From positions 1-64,000 of the forward strand of contig NZ_DJJS01000006.1 of assembly GCF_002434265.1 (NCBI RefSeq): DNA of 64,000 nucleotides, in the 5' to 3' direction. A program made the position numbers and the translations under genes. Origin of the DNA: Pseudomonas sp. UBA6562 (GTDB lineage: Bacteria > Pseudomonadota > Gammaproteobacteria > Pseudomonadales > Pseudomonadaceae). This document shows positions 10,125 through 18,156 of this stretch, piece after piece. The notes beneath the pieces were generated by a model. That model was not told the origin of the DNA, ran no database searches, and saw only the letters and a program-made list of their open reading frames with translations. How positions within the stretch are numbered: position 1 is the stretch's first letter; each line of letters starts with the position of its first letter.

Positions 10125-11684
10125 GTGAGCCAAGCCCTGATCGACGCGCTGCAGAACAGCGCCCTGTACCCCCATCCCGTGGACGGGTTCCAACTCATCG
10201 AGACGCACATCTCCTGGGTCCTGCTGACCGGCGAATACGCCTACAAGATCAAGAAGCCGATGAACTTCGGTTTTCTCGACTTCACCGACCTGGATAAACG
10301 CCGGCATTTTTGCAACGAAGAGTTGCACCTCAACCAGCGCCTGACCGAAGGCCTGTACCTGGATGTGCTGCCGATCACCGGCAGTGTGGAAGCACCGGTC
10401 ATCGGCGGCGAAGGCGAAGCGCTCGAGTACGTGTTGAAGATGCGTCAGTTTCCGCAGGCGAACATGCTCAATGCCCTGCAGGCCAATGGCGAACTGACCG
10501 CTGACCACATCGACCAACTGGCCCGGCAGATCGCCGCGTTCCACCTCGACGCGCCCCGCGTGCCCGACACCAAACCATTGGGTTCGCCGCACCACGTCAT
10601 GGAGCCGGTCGAGCAGAACTTCGAGCAGATTCGCCCGTTCCTCAAGGACAGCGCCGACCTGGAGCAGTTGGACAACCTGCAAGCCTGGGCACAGAGCACC
10701 TACCAGCGCCTGGAGTCGTTGATGCTCAAGCGCAAGGCCGAGGGCTTCGTGCGCGAATGCCACGGCGACATCCACCTGGGCAACGCCACGGTGATCGATG
10801 GCAAGGTCGTGATCTTCGACTGCATCGAGTTCAACGAGCCCTTCCGCATGACCGATGTCTACGCCGACATCGCCTTCCTGGCCATGGACCTCGAAGACCG
10901 CGGCCTGAAGTGGCTGGCGCGGCGTTTCATCAGCCAGTATCTGGAACTGACCGGCGACTACCAAGGCCTGGAGCTGCTCAACTTCTATAAAGCCTACCGC
11001 GCGCTGGTACGGGCCAAGGTCGCGCTGTTCAGCCTGTCTGCCGACGCCGACGGCGTGCAGCGCGCCACCACCCTGCGTACCTACCGCAACTACGCCAACC
11101 TGGCCGAGAGCTACAGCGCCATTCCTTCGTCGCTGCTGGCGATCACTCACGGCGTCTCGGCGGTGGGCAAGAGCCATGTGGCCATGCGTCTGGTTGAAGC
11201 CCTGGGCGCCATTCGCGTCCGTTCGGACGTGGAGCGCAAGCGTCTGTTCGGCGAGCAATCGGCCGAGGCTGAGGCACTGGCCAGCGGTATCTATGCCGAA
11301 GATGCCAGTATCGCCACCTACCAGCGCCTGCACCAATTGGCGGCAACCATTCTCAAGGCAGGTTTGCCCGTGGTGCTCGATGCCACGTACCTCAAGCAGG
11401 ACCAGCGCCATGCAGCGGCCCATGTGGCCAGCGAAACCGGCGTGCCGTTCCTGATCCTCGACTGCCATGCGCCCGAAGCGGTGATCCTCAGTTGGCTGGA
11501 GCAGCGTCGATCCGAGCAGAGCGACCCATCGGATGCCACGCTGGAAGTCGTCAAGGCGCAACAGGCAGGGCGCGAGCCGCTCGATCAAGACGAAACCTTG
11601 CTCAGCAAGCGTGTCGACACCCACCAAGCCAGTGCCATGGATGGGCTGATCGAGCAGATTCGCCAGCGCCTGCCAGGCCTGTAA
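10125..11684 (+). CDS. Two-domain APH-like kinase / P-loop ATPase protein
   Basis: The 519-residue protein fuses an aminoglycoside-phosphotransferase-like domain (about 1-335; HGDIHLGN at 213-220 and the metal-binding D232 in FDCIEF) to a zeta-toxin/gluconate-kinase-like P-loop domain (Walker A GVSAVGKS at 343-350). The architecture is conserved in Pseudomonas (COG2187 plus COG0645), but substrate and role are unknown; there is no reason to call it antibiotic resistance. The start is GTG 10125 with AAGGA seven bases upstream. It is divergent from mrcB. A GC-rich hairpin (11704-11724) follows the stop but lacks a T-tract. Confidence 0.85.
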   Translation: MSQALIDALQNSALYPHPVDGFQLIETHISWVLLTGEYAYKIKKPMNFGFLDFTDLDKRRHFCNEELHLNQRLTEGLYLDVLPITGSVEAPVIGGEGEALEYVLKMRQFPQANMLNALQANGELTADHIDQLARQIAAFHLDAPRVPDTKPLGSPHHVMEPVEQNFEQIRPFLKDSADLEQLDNLQAWAQSTYQRLESLMLKRKAEGFVRECHGDIHLGNATVIDGKVVIFDCIEFNEPFRMTDVYADIAFLAMDLEDRGLKWLARRFISQYLELTGDYQGLELLNFYKAYRALVRAKVALFSLSADADGVQRATTLRTYRNYANLAESYSAIPSSLLAITHGVSAVGKSHVAMRLVEALGAIRVRSDVERKRLFGEQSAEAEALASGIYAEDASIATYQRLHQLAATILKAGLPVVLDATYLKQDQRHAAAHVASETGVPFLILDCHAPEAVILSWLEQRRSEQSDPSDATLEVVKAQQAGREPLDQDETLLSKRVDTHQASAMDGLIEQIRQRLPGL

Positions 11685-11825
11685 TCGCCCAAACCTTGCC
11701 AGGCGAGGCCGGATCACGGCCTCGTATGGCAAAAAAGGCGCATTGGCAAAACCCCGCTACACTCATCTGCTGTTCTGCTGACGATTTCCTCAGACGACAC
11801 CGTTCAGCCATCGCAAGGAGGCTTG

Positions 11826-12101
11826 ATGAACGATGAGTTGCAGCACCTTAAAAATCTGGGCAAGACCTCCGCGCAATGGCTTCACGCCGTCGGCATCCAC
11901 AGCCTCTCCGACCTACGCCGCCTCGGCGCGGTCAGCGCCTACCGGGCGGTGAAGCTGCGGGGGTTTCGTGCATCGAAAGTACTTTTGTATGCCATCGAAG
12001 GTGCCTTGCTCGACATGCACTGGAACGATTTGCCAAGCGAACGCAAACAGGCGCTGCTACAGCAACTGAATGCCAAACCGCTGAACCAAAAAATAATTTG
12101 A
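11826..12101 (+). CDS. TfoX C-terminal domain-containing small protein
   Basis: The 91-residue protein consists of one helix-hairpin-helix-like TfoX C-terminal domain (ELQHLKNLGKTSAQWLHAVG, then LRRLGAVSAYRAVK). In Haemophilus and E. coli the domain is part of competence regulators TfoX/Sxy, but here the N-terminal half is absent, so a competence role is not implied. The ATG at 11826 has AAGGAGG about four bases upstream; a TTG at 11823 would sit too close. It lies just upstream of the PrrF promoter, as in P. aeruginosa. Confidence 0.85.
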   Translation: MNDELQHLKNLGKTSAQWLHAVGIHSLSDLRRLGAVSAYRAVKLRGFRASKVLLYAIEGALLDMHWNDLPSERKQALLQQLNAKPLNQKII

Positions 12102-12119
12102 TAAATGCGGTGCAGGGGA

Positions 12120-12147
12120 TTGACTACGAAATGAGAATCGTTATGAT
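12120..12147 (+). promoter_or_regulatory. PrrF promoter with overlapping Fur box
   Basis: TTGACT (12120-12125) and TATGAT (12142-12147), spaced 16 bases, form a sigma-70 promoter. A Fur box at 12127-12145 (core ATGAGAATCGTTAT) matches the 19-bp consensus at about 13 positions and covers the spacer and -10, so Fe2+-Fur should block transcription. Confidence 0.85.
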
Positions 12148-12153
12148 TATCAC

Positions 12154-12267
12154 AACTGGTCGCGAGACTGGTTGGATAACCTGAAAGCCCTTGGTCGGAC
12201 TCTCAGATTATCTCCTCATCAGGCTAATCACGGTTTTTGACCCGGCAATTTGCCGGGTCTTTTTTTA
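12154..12267 (+). ncRNA. prrF: PrrF iron-responsive small RNA (single copy)
   Basis: Hfq-dependent sRNA that, under iron starvation, represses mRNAs of iron-containing, non-essential enzymes, the functional counterpart of E. coli RyhB. The about 114-base RNA begins AACTGGTCGCGAGA and carries the conserved core CTCTCAGATTATCTCCTCAT, followed by CAGGCTAATCACGG. It ends in a Rho-independent terminator: arms GACCCGGCA (12239-12247) and TGCCGGGTC (12251-12259), then T7. P. aeruginosa has two tandem copies here; this locus has one. It is convergent with hmuV. Confidence 0.92.
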
Positions 12268-12297
12268 TCGGTGCTTTTGCCGATGTCGATGAGGATG

Positions 12298-12383
12298 GCA
12301 GGCGATCTGGTCCATCGCCTGCCGCAGCCAGATCGGGGGCCGTTCCCGTCCGCCTTTCACGGCTTGCGGACAGGAACGGCCCC
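12298..12383. repeat. Two inverted repeats between prrF and hmuV
   Basis: A 9-bp perfect inverted repeat (GCAGGCGAT, 12298-12306; ATCGCCTGC, 12314-12322) is followed by an 18-bp pair of arms with one mismatch (12336-12353 and 12366-12383, each containing GGGGCCGTTCC or its complement). They lie between two converging transcripts. Neither has a T-tract on either side; they may act as mRNA 3'-end barriers or be a REP-like element. Confidence 0.6.
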
Positions 12384-12409
12384 TACGCGGGTCAGCCCCT
12401 TTCGCCGCT

Positions 12410-13177
12410 TCAGCGCATGATGACCAAGGGGTGCCCCCGCTCGGGATGCGCTTGCACCAGCACTTCGATACCGAACACCGCCTGCAAGGCCTGGGGTGTG
12501 AGCACCCGTGACGGCACGTCCAAGGCGTGGCAGCGCCCCTCCTGCAACAGCAGAATGCGGTCGCAGTAGCGGGCGGCCAGGTTCAGGTCGTGCAGAATCA
12601 CCAGCACGGCCGCGCCGCGGTCGGCGACGTCGCGCACCGTTTGCAAGGTGGTGTGTTGATGCAGCGGGTCGAGCATCGAGGTCGGCTCGTCCAGCAACAG
12701 GGTGGTACCGGTCGCTCCGGGCCATAGTTGAGCCAGCACCCGCGCCAGGTGCACGCGCTGACGCTCGCCACCCGACAGCTGCAGATAGCTACGCGCACAC
12801 AGGTGCCAGGCATCGGCCGCCCGCAGCGCGGCTTCGACGATCTCGCCATCCTGCCGCTCGCCGCTGGCATGGGGCAGACGGCCCAACCCCACCACTTCCC
12901 GAACCGTGAAGGAAAAGCCCAGGCTCGAGACTTGCGGCAATACGGCCAGGCAACGTGCCCTCTCCTGCCCGCGCCAACTGTCCAGCGCACGCCCCGCCAG
13001 GCGTACTCGCCCCTGACTCGGTGCCAGTTCCCCGCACAGCACGCTCAGCAAACTGCTCTTGCCCGCCCCGTTGGGGCCGAGCACGCCTACTATCTGGCCA
13101 GGTTGCAGTTGCAGGTCGATATCGCTCAGCACCGCTTTGTGGCCGCGGCGCAGGTGCAAGGCTTCGACTTCGAGCAT
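12410..13177 (-). CDS. hmuV: Heme ABC transporter ATP-binding protein
   Basis: ATPase that powers heme import through HmuU. The 255-residue protein has Walker A GPNGAGKSS, signature LSGGERQR, Walker B LLLDEPT and the switch histidine in LHDLNLA. I set the start at ATG 13177, which shares one base with the hmuU stop (TGATG); the frame is open further upstream but has no supporting homology. It is the last gene of hmuT-hmuU-hmuV (phuTUV in P. aeruginosa). Its 3' end faces prrF. Confidence 0.93.
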   Translation of the reverse strand: MLEVEALHLRRGHKAVLSDIDLQLQPGQIVGVLGPNGAGKSSLLSVLCGELAPSQGRVRLAGRALDSWRGQERARCLAVLPQVSSLGFSFTVREVVGLGRLPHASGERQDGEIVEAALRAADAWHLCARSYLQLSGGERQRVHLARVLAQLWPGATGTTLLLDEPTSMLDPLHQHTTLQTVRDVADRGAAVLVILHDLNLAARYCDRILLLQEGRCHALDVPSRVLTPQALQAVFGIEVLVQAHPERGHPLVIMR

Positions 13178-14214
13178 CAGCCGCGTCCTCGGATCAGCAG
13201 GAACAAGAAGAACGGCGCACCGATGAAGGCCGTGACGATGCCGATGGGCAGTTCGGCAGGGGCCAGTGCCAGCCGCGCGATCAGATCGGCGAATAGCAAC
13301 AACGTGCCGCCTGCCAACAGCGACGCTGGCAGCACCACGCGGTGGTCCGGCCCGGCCAACAGGCGCACAAGGTGCGGCACCACCAGGCCAATGAAACCGA
13401 TCAGGCCCGCCGCCGCCACTGCCGCACCTACCCCCAATGCAGTGCAGAACACCAACTCGCGCTTGAGCCCTTCCACATCGACACCCAGGTGCCGCGCCTC
13501 GGACTCGCCCAGCAGCAATGCATTGAGCGCCTGTGCCCGGCGCGGCAGCCACAGCGCCACGCCGCCGGTGACCAACAGCAGTGGCCACAGGCGCTGGTAG
13601 CTGGCGCCGTTGAGGCTGCCCAGGTTCCAGAAGGTCAAGGTGCGTAACGTGGCGTCGTCGGCTAGATAAGTGAACAGCCCCACGGCCGAACTGGCCAGGG
13701 CGGTCAGGGCGATGCCGGCGAGCAGCATGGTCGCCACGCTGGTCTGGCCGTCGCGCCTGCCCAGGCGATAGACCAGCGCGGTTACGCCCAGGCCGCCAAG
13801 AAACGCGCAGACCGACAACAGATAAGGCGCGAACGCCTCATCGATGCCGCCCAGCCAACTGCCGCCCACGATCGCCACCGCCGCGCCCAATGCCGCGCCG
13901 CTGGCGACGCCGACCAGGCCCGGATCGGCCAGCGGATTGCGAAACAGCCCCTGCATGGCGACCCCGGACAGCGCCAGCACCGCGCCGACGGCCAAGCCCA
14001 GCAACGTGCGGGGCAGACGGATCTGCCCCAGGATCAGTTCGGCCTGCCCCAGCCCTTCGCCCGAGAGCGGCACGCCCAGCAGCCGCAGCCCCGCGCGCCA
14101 GGTGTCGGCCAAGGGCAGGTTGACCGGCCCCAATGCCAGCGACAGCCATACGGCCAACAGGCAAGCCAGGCCCAGCCCGATGAACAACGTGCGCGGTGCC
14201 AGCAGCCGCCTCAT
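13177..14214 (-). CDS. hmuU: Heme ABC transporter permease (FecCD family)
   Basis: Inner-membrane permease of the heme importer, forming the channel as a dimer. The 345-residue protein has about ten hydrophobic helices and FecCD/BtuC-type motifs such as RLPRTLLGLAVGAVLALSGVAMQG and the ATPase-coupling region before GLVVPHLVRLLAGPDHR. Its start overlaps the hmuT stop by four bases (ATGA) and its stop overlaps hmuV, so the three genes are translationally coupled. Confidence 0.93.
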   Translation of the reverse strand: MRRLLAPRTLFIGLGLACLLAVWLSLALGPVNLPLADTWRAGLRLLGVPLSGEGLGQAELILGQIRLPRTLLGLAVGAVLALSGVAMQGLFRNPLADPGLVGVASGAALGAAVAIVGGSWLGGIDEAFAPYLLSVCAFLGGLGVTALVYRLGRRDGQTSVATMLLAGIALTALASSAVGLFTYLADDATLRTLTFWNLGSLNGASYQRLWPLLLVTGGVALWLPRRAQALNALLLGESEARHLGVDVEGLKRELVFCTALGVGAAVAAAGLIGFIGLVVPHLVRLLAGPDHRVVLPASLLAGGTLLLFADLIARLALAPAELPIGIVTAFIGAPFFLFLLIRGRG

Positions 14215-15095
14215 CGCGCCAGGCTGACCTGGCCTGCGGGATAGAACGCCTGGGCCAGACGCTCCAGTGCAGCGGGCAGCCGTGGCCCCAAGCCACCGAC
14301 CAACAAGGTGGGATCGAGGGTGATCACGCGCTGTTCACGCACCGCTCGGGAGCCGGCCAGGCCTGGGTTCTCCTTGAGCAAAGCCTGCACGGCCGCTTCG
14401 CCGCCCAGCGCGCGGTCGGACACCACCAGCACGTCCGGATCCAGGGCCGCCAGCGCCTCCAGCGACAGGGGTTTGTAGCCCTGATGGTCGGCCAGATTAC
14501 GCGCGCCGGCCTGCTTGAGCAGCCAGTCCCCCGACGTGCCCTGCCCTGCCAGCAAGGGTTTGCCGCCGGCATGGCCGACCAGCAACAGCACACCGGGCGC
14601 GGCCTGCTTGGCCTGGGCGTTTTTGATCGAGGCGGTCAAGGCATCGATCTGCTGGCGGTAGTCGCCGGCCAGCGTAGCGGCCTGCTGTTCGGCGCCAAGG
14701 AGGCTGCCCAGCCGCTTGAGGTTGTCGTCGACCGCAGCGAGCCCCGGTTCGCTGGAAAACAGCTCGACCCGCACCCCGGCGTTGCGCACTTGCGCAAGCA
14801 CGGGCGGCGGTCCCATCTCATCGGTGCCGACCAGTACGTCGGGGCGCAGGCTGAGAATGCCTTCGGCGGACAGTTGCCGCTGATAGCCGATGCTTGGCAA
14901 TGCCTTGAGCGTTTGCGGGTGCTGGCTGGTGGTGTCGACGCCGACCAGGTGCGCCTCGCCGCCCAATGCGCTGATCCATTCGCTCAGAGCGCCACCGGCA
15001 CTGACCCAGCGCTGCGGCAGCTCCTGGGCCAAGGCCAGGGAAGAGAAGGCCAGGCCGGCGCACAGGCTGACCAAGGTGAGGGACTTGCGCATCAT
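14211..15095 (-). CDS. hmuT: Periplasmic heme-binding protein
   Basis: Periplasmic substrate-binding component that delivers heme to HmuUV. The 294-residue protein has a Sec signal peptide (about residues 1-23, ending in ALA) and the PBP-like fold of the FepB/BtuF family. GAGGAA precedes the start; ATG 15095 and 15092 are both possible. A Fur box (15185-15201) lies about 90 bases upstream. In P. aeruginosa a cytoplasmic heme carrier (phuS) and outer-membrane receptor (phuR) are adjacent; neither is in this window, so hmuT is the first gene of the operon here. Confidence 0.92.
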   Translation of the reverse strand: MMRKSLTLVSLCAGLAFSSLALAQELPQRWVSAGGALSEWISALGGEAHLVGVDTTSQHPQTLKALPSIGYQRQLSAEGILSLRPDVLVGTDEMGPPPVLAQVRNAGVRVELFSSEPGLAAVDDNLKRLGSLLGAEQQAATLAGDYRQQIDALTASIKNAQAKQAAPGVLLLVGHAGGKPLLAGQGTSGDWLLKQAGARNLADHQGYKPLSLEALAALDPDVLVVSDRALGGEAAVQALLKENPGLAGSRAVREQRVITLDPTLLVGGLGPRLPAALERLAQAFYPAGQVSLAR

Positions 15096-15184
15096 CGGGA
15101 TTCCTCGCTAAAGCAGGCCACGCGCCTTGTGACGCCTGGTGGAACTACGCACCATGGGCAGCCGGTACGACGCTGGCGGCCATT

Positions 15185-15201
15185 TGATAATTACTCGCAT
15201 T
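15185..15201 (-). promoter_or_regulatory. Fur box upstream of hmuTUV
   Basis: Read towards hmuT the site is AATGCGAGTAATTATC, close to Fur-box half-sites (ATTATC intact, the other half AATGCGA). It lies between the divergent hmuT and Rieske genes, so iron repression of hmuTUV is likely; effect on the Rieske gene is open. Confidence 0.75.
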
Positions 15202-15242
15202 GAAGCGTCAAGCGACGCGCGCATTCCCACAAGGCTGACACC

Positions 15243-15590
15243 ATGGATTTTCTCTGCCCTTCCGATGCCCTGCCCGAAGGCACCAGCCGCGCGTTCAGCC
15301 TCGACCAGGCGACGCTGTTCGGCGTACGGCGACAAGGCCGCGTCTACCTCTACCGCAACCGCTGCCCCCATCGGGGTATCGGGTTGCAGTGGTCGCCGGA
15401 GGCGAGCCTGCTCGACCCCAGCGGCCAGCTCATCGAATGCGCGCACCATGGCGCGTTGTTTCGGGTGGAAAGCGGCGAGTGCGTCGCCGGCCCTTGCGAA
15501 GGGGAATGGCTCGAAGCCCTGGCCTGTCACGAAGACGCCCAGGGCCTGTGGCTCATGGACTCAACAACACCGGCAAACGCCGATCGATGA
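15243..15590 (+). CDS. Rieske [2Fe-2S] domain protein
   Basis: A 115-residue stand-alone Rieske ferredoxin-like protein. Cluster ligands are visible as C41-P-H43 and C66-A-H-H69 (C66 and H69 as ligands). It is cytosolic with no signal peptide. The electron-transfer partner is unknown; no oxygenase gene is nearby, so a generic ferredoxin role is all that can be said. Its last 38 bases overlap the 3' end of sfsA on the opposite strand. It is divergent from hmuT and may share the Fur-controlled intergenic region. Confidence 0.88.
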   Translation: MDFLCPSDALPEGTSRAFSLDQATLFGVRRQGRVYLYRNRCPHRGIGLQWSPEASLLDPSGQLIECAHHGALFRVESGECVAGPCEGEWLEALACHEDAQGLWLMDSTTPANADR

Positions 15591-16266
15591 AGATTTCCCC
15601 GGCATCCAGCCGAGTGCCGTACGCCAATACCTCGACGCCGTCGGCCGCCGCCGCGCGCAGGGCTTGGGCATAGGCCGCGTCGATCTCCTCGGCCGGGCGC
15701 ACTGCATCGATCCCGGTAAGGTTGACGCAATACAGCTGCACCGCCCGCACGCCCTGACGCGCCAAGGCGGCCAGTTCGCGCAGATGCTTGGCCCCGCGCT
15801 GGGTCACCGCATCGGGAAACGCGGCGACCGCTGAGCCCGGGTAGCCCAGGGTCACGCTCTTGACCTCGACGTAAGCGGCGCCGTGCGGGTACTCCAGACG
15901 AAAGTCGATGCGGCTGCGCTCCTCGCCATAGGCCACTTCCCGGCGCAACGCGGTGAAACCGGCCAGCTCGGCGATCAGCCCCGCGCGCAAGGCTTCCTCG
16001 ACCAATGCATTGGCCCGCGCGGTATTGATGCAGGCCAGACGGCCCTGGGGCGTTTCGCTGATCTCCCAGGTACCGGGCAGCTTGCGCTTGGGGTCGTTGG
16101 AACGGCTGAACCACACCTGCCCGCCTTCGACCATGCAGTTGAGCATCGAGCCGGTGTTGGGGCAGTGGATGGTCAGCTGTTCGCCGCTGGCCAATTCGAT
16201 GTCGGCCAGGAAGCGCTTGTAGCGCCGCAGCAGGCGGCCCTCTTCCAGTTCGGGATGGAAGCGCAT
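15553..16266 (-). CDS. sfsA: SfsA family DNA-binding protein / sugar fermentation stimulation protein
   Basis: The 237-residue protein matches SfsA from MRFHPELEEGRLLRRYKRF through HCPNTGSM and the nuclease-like YVEVKSVTL. SfsA of E. coli is a sequence-nonspecific DNA-binding protein linked to maltose metabolism; its precise function is unresolved. The start (ATG 16266) shares one base with the stop of the aminotransferase gene (TGATG), giving a coupled pair. The 3' end is antisense to the Rieske gene. Confidence 0.93.
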   Translation of the reverse strand: MRFHPELEEGRLLRRYKRFLADIELASGEQLTIHCPNTGSMLNCMVEGGQVWFSRSNDPKRKLPGTWEISETPQGRLACINTARANALVEEALRAGLIAELAGFTALRREVAYGEERSRIDFRLEYPHGAAYVEVKSVTLGYPGSAVAAFPDAVTQRGAKHLRELAALARQGVRAVQLYCVNLTGIDAVRPAEEIDAAYAQALRAAAADGVEVLAYGTRLDAGEIFIDRRLPVLLSP

Positions 16267-17438
16267 CAGCCTTGCCAGCTCCGCAGGCCGCGGGCGATGC
16301 GCTCGACGGCCTGCTCCAGGCGCGGCAGGCTCTGGGTGTAGGCGAAGCGCACATGGTGCCCGGCCAGGTGGCGACCGAAATCCAGCCCGGGGGTGAAGGC
16401 CACGTGTTCGGTTTCCAGGAAATGCCGGCAGAACGCGAAGGCATCGCCGCCGAACGCGCTGATATCGGCATAGAGGTAGAAGGCGCCCTGAGGCTCGACG
16501 GCAATGCCGAAGCCCAACTCGCGCAGCGCCGGCAACAGGTAGTCGCGGCGACGGGCGAAGGCTTCGCGGCGCTCCTCCAGAATCGCCAGCGTCTGCGGTT
16601 CGAAGCAGGCCAGCGCGGCGTGCTGGGCCATGCTCGGGGCGCTGATGTAGAGGTTCTGCGCCAGTTTCTCCAGGTCGGCCACCGCGACCGGCGGCGCCAC
16701 CAGCCAGCCCAGGCGCCAGCCGGTCATGCCGAAATATTTGGAGAAACTGTTGAGCACGAAGGCGCCGTCGTCGACCTGCAGCACGCTCGGTGCGTCCATG
16801 CCGTAGGTCAGGCCATGGTAGATCTCGTCCACCACCAGGTGGCCCTGACGCGCCTGCACCGCACGCGCCAGTTCGGCCAGCTCGGCGCGCTCGAGCACCG
16901 TGCCGGTGGGGTTGGCCGGCGAGGCGACCAGCGCACCGACCGTGTCCTGGTTCCAATGGCGCTCGACCAGGTCGGCGGTCAGTTGGTAGTTTTCCTCGGG
17001 CCCGACCGGCACCAACTGCGCGCCGCCTTCGACCAGGCGCAGGAAGTGGCGATTGCACGGGTAGCCCGGATCGGCCAGCAACCAGTGCTTGCCCGGGTCC
17101 ACCAACAGGCTGCTGGCCAGTAGCAAAGCGCCCGACCCGCCTGGGGTGATGAGGATGCGCTGCGGGTCGATGTCCAGCCCGTAGCGCTGGGCGTAGAAAC
17201 CGGCGATCGCTTCGCGCAATGCCGGCAGGCCACGGGCGGCCGTGTAGCGGGTATGGCCCGCGGCAAGGGCCGCCTGGCCGGCGGCGACGATGGGCGCGGC
17301 GGTGGTGAAGTCGGGCTCGCCGATCTCCAGGTGGATGACGTCGTGGCCAGCCGCTTGCAGCTCGTTGGCGCGCGCCAGCAGGGCCATGACGTGGAAGGGT
17401 TCGATCGCGCGACTGCGTGCGCTGTAGGGTTGCGTCAT
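16266..17438 (-). CDS. Class I/II pyridoxal-phosphate-dependent aminotransferase
   Basis: The 390-residue fold-type I aminotransferase has ASPANPTGT (residues 172-180), DEIYHGL (204-210), the PLP lysine K234 in NSFSKYFGMTGWRLGW, and a C-terminal substrate arginine in VRFAYTQ. Related proteins are annotated as aspartate, alanine or valine-pyruvate aminotransferases; the substrate cannot be read from sequence. I start at ATG 17438; the frame is open 72 codons upstream without homology. It is coupled to sfsA and divergent from dksA. Confidence 0.92.
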   Translation of the reverse strand: MTQPYSARSRAIEPFHVMALLARANELQAAGHDVIHLEIGEPDFTTAAPIVAAGQAALAAGHTRYTAARGLPALREAIAGFYAQRYGLDIDPQRILITPGGSGALLLASSLLVDPGKHWLLADPGYPCNRHFLRLVEGGAQLVPVGPEENYQLTADLVERHWNQDTVGALVASPANPTGTVLERAELAELARAVQARQGHLVVDEIYHGLTYGMDAPSVLQVDDGAFVLNSFSKYFGMTGWRLGWLVAPPVAVADLEKLAQNLYISAPSMAQHAALACFEPQTLAILEERREAFARRRDYLLPALRELGFGIAVEPQGAFYLYADISAFGGDAFAFCRHFLETEHVAFTPGLDFGRHLAGHHVRFAYTQSLPRLEQAVERIARGLRSWQG

Positions 17439-17646
17439 GGCGTTTCTCGCTGATGACTGAACTGAATTCTTTTCTTGCGGCCTGCTACCGAACGTGCCGA
17501 ACGCGGCGCTGTCCATAGCCAGATCGGGAGGGTAGCGCGCCCCCGATCTATCTGATAAGTTCGGCGGCTCGCAGTCGCAGGGCCGGCGGGTGTCGGATAA
17601 GGAGCAGCCTGCGCATTGGATCAGATGAGTGAGAGGCGGTCTATTC

Positions 17647-18093
17647 ATGTCCACCGTAGAAAAGCAAAAAACCGGTCAGACCATGTACGGTGTCGAGCCT
17701 TATAAGGAAACGAAGGGCGAGGAGTACATGGCCGAGCCCATGCGCACGCACTTCACCAAGTTGCTGACCGCTTGGAAAGGTGAGTTGATGCAAAGCGTCG
17801 ACCGCACCGTGGACCACATGAAGGACGAAGCAGCCAACTTCCCGGACCCGGCCGACCGTGCTAGCCAGGAAGAGGAATTCGCCCTGGAGCTGCGCAACCG
17901 TGACCGGGAGCGCAAGTTAATCAAGAAAATCGACAAAACCCTGCAGAAGATTACCGACGAAGAATACGGCTGGTGCGACAGCTGCGGCATCGAGATCGGC
18001 CTGCGCCGTCTGGAAGCCCGCCCAACTGCGGACCTGTGCTTCGACTGTAAGGAAATTGCCGAGAAGAAGGAAAAGACCCACGGCAAGGGTTGA
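17647..18093 (+). CDS. dksA: RNA polymerase-binding transcription factor DksA
   Basis: Binds the RNA polymerase secondary channel and potentiates ppGpp in the stringent response, lowering rRNA and raising amino acid operon transcription. The 148 residues form a long coiled coil with the acidic tip (DPADRASQEEEF) and a C-terminal four-cysteine zinc finger (CDSCG and CFDC). I start at ATG 17647 (MSTVEKQK), with GAGAGG upstream. A strong hairpin terminator follows. Confidence 0.97.
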   Translation: MSTVEKQKTGQTMYGVEPYKETKGEEYMAEPMRTHFTKLLTAWKGELMQSVDRTVDHMKDEAANFPDPADRASQEEEFALELRNRDRERKLIKKIDKTLQKITDEEYGWCDSCGIEIGLRRLEARPTADLCFDCKEIAEKKEKTHGKG

Positions 18094-18109
18094 TCCTTCA
18101 TCCACCTGA

Positions 18110-18138
18110 ACGGGGCGCATCATGCGCCCCGTTTCGTT
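18110..18138 (+). terminator. dksA terminator
   Basis: Perfect 10-bp stem ACGGGGCGCA/TGCGCCCCGT with loop TCA, followed by TTCGTT. It lies 17 bases after the dksA stop and about 20 before gluQ. Confidence 0.8.
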
Positions 18139-18156
18139 CATATGCCCAGCCAGACC

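Noticed and set aside
10125..11684. Aminoglycoside resistance gene
   Set aside because: The APH-like fold is fused to a P-loop kinase and conserved in the core genome; similarity to resistance enzymes is distant.
18142..18156. Earlier ATG for gluQ
   Set aside because: It adds five residues not expected by homology and has no better ribosome-binding site.
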